DNA of 64,000 nucleotides from Antitrichia curtipendula. Its lineage: Eukaryota; Streptophyta; Bryopsida; Hypnales; Leucodontaceae. Shown in pieces: positions 63,401-64,000 of the stretch. Within the stretch, counting starts at the first letter, position 1; each line of letters opens with the position of its first letter. The notes below the pieces were generated by a model. The model saw only the letters and a program-made list of their open reading frames with translations. It had not been told where the DNA came from and ran no database searches. Location: assembly GCA_951230915.1 (NCBI GenBank), contig OX579635.1, positions 21,948,001-22,012,000 on the forward strand, given 5' to 3'. A program made the translations under genes and the position numbers.

Positions 63401-63956
63401 CACAAATTAAATGGACCACACACAATGAGTAGCGGAACTTTAGGCCAAAGTCATTAGCAATGTTCGTGGTGTGTGTGTGTATCCAATTGTGTCCATCAAA
63501 TTTACGGTCCATACCCTCTAGCTGTCGACCTACAGAAGATGAGGAAGTTGAAGTTGGTTGACTTCCAGAAGGGGATGCCAAAGCGGGAAGAGGAGGTAAC
63601 TCAAACAACACACCCTCATTAAATGATTGAGGAAGATGTCGAACAGACTCACAACGAAGTGCATTGAGGTTTATGAACTTTAATTCATTTCGTGCGCGCG
63701 GACGACTCTGCATATCTCTAAGGCACTCCAAGACACTCACAAATTTAGATGCCCTGTGATGAATTGAAGGACGTGACGTGCTATCATGGTCATGGTGGTC
63801 CATATCCAAAACAGTATCTTCATACTTCTCCGGTATGGGAGATAGCTTGTGATTTGCATCAATGACAACAACAACATCATCATCATCGGAAGACTCTGTA
63901 AGATCAATAAGACTATGAACCGGAGACTCTAGCTTCACACGAGTTCCCCAAGACAT
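60420..63956 (-). pseudogene. SWIM zinc-finger MULE-like transposase with one in-frame stop
   Basis: Start ATG at 63954-63956; exons 62154-63956 and 60420-61829 with a GTACGT donor and TTGGTGCAG acceptor, phase 0. N-terminus: acidic and serine-rich (SSDDDDVVVVID). Then a C-x2-C ... CPCRMYR ... HVGIHNHP motif like WRKY/GCM-fold DNA-binding domains. Next, transposase core words (FKGFMVDNAMANWHDVRVVY, HSCLLHWTTSLNRHTEKLI), and near the end a SWIM motif (CTCEDF ... CKHLYYIF). TGA at 62628-62630 interrupts HVYDLEFC|VQTICIYDMM where relatives have a basic residue; CGA to TGA by deamination fits. Both sides stay in the same frame. It is 1,070 codons overall. No terminal repeats are visible in the window; the element probably continues past 64000. 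It could be an old transposon gene or a domesticated relative. Confidence 0.86.
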
Positions 63957-64000
63957 TTGGACAGTAGAGGTTGCAGACCCAGGTGTGAGAATTTCAGTTG

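Overview
The window looks like nuclear DNA of a land plant, AT-rich, with small genes scattered among many non-autonomous DNA transposons. Support for this: GT-AG introns in nearly every gene, a plant-type LRR receptor kinase, a large LEA_4 desiccation protein, an F-box protein, and a plant SUVR-type SET methyltransferase. Gene style and the SWIM/GCM-type transposase suggest a non-seed plant (moss, liverwort, lycophyte or fern grade), but the sequence alone does not settle this.

Layout. 1-500: a perfect 123-bp-arm palindrome. 2929-4222 (-): a frameshifted F-box gene. 6010-6501 (+): a possible secreted-peptide exon. 6730-9085 (-): a seven-exon DHQ synthase II family gene whose 5' end lacks a visible ATG. 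Its first exon and upstream flank recur as a decayed copy at 19081-19960. 9758-13604: AT-rich DNA with foldback elements. 13605-17570 (-): a three-exon LEA gene of 964 codons with 327-bp internal repeats and three ABRE-type ACGTGG/CACGTG boxes upstream. 20000-34480: a gene-poor repeat block with a PIF/Harbinger-like MITE, a degenerate 179-bp tandem array, and large foldbacks. It also holds two ~0.95-kb TTAA-flanked elements, one carrying a nested 333-bp insertion. 34495-42176 (+): a 16-exon LRR receptor kinase, apparently intact (812 aa). 42900-47000: more foldback elements. 49047-59132 (+): a SUVR-like histone methyltransferase gene whose N-terminal exons encode a coiled coil and a RING-H2-like domain. 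It holds two CACTA elements: one in an intron (50627-51766, TSD TTA) and one inside a coding exon (55226-58264, TSD AAA). 60420-63956 (-): a transposase gene with GCM/WRKY-like and SWIM zinc motifs, broken by a single in-frame TGA.

There is no operon-like logic. The clearest biological points are a heterochromatin-type methyltransferase gene interrupted by a CACTA transposon ten bases before a splice donor, the unusual RING + SET architecture of that gene, and a set of elements flanked by TTAA, the target choice of piggyBac.
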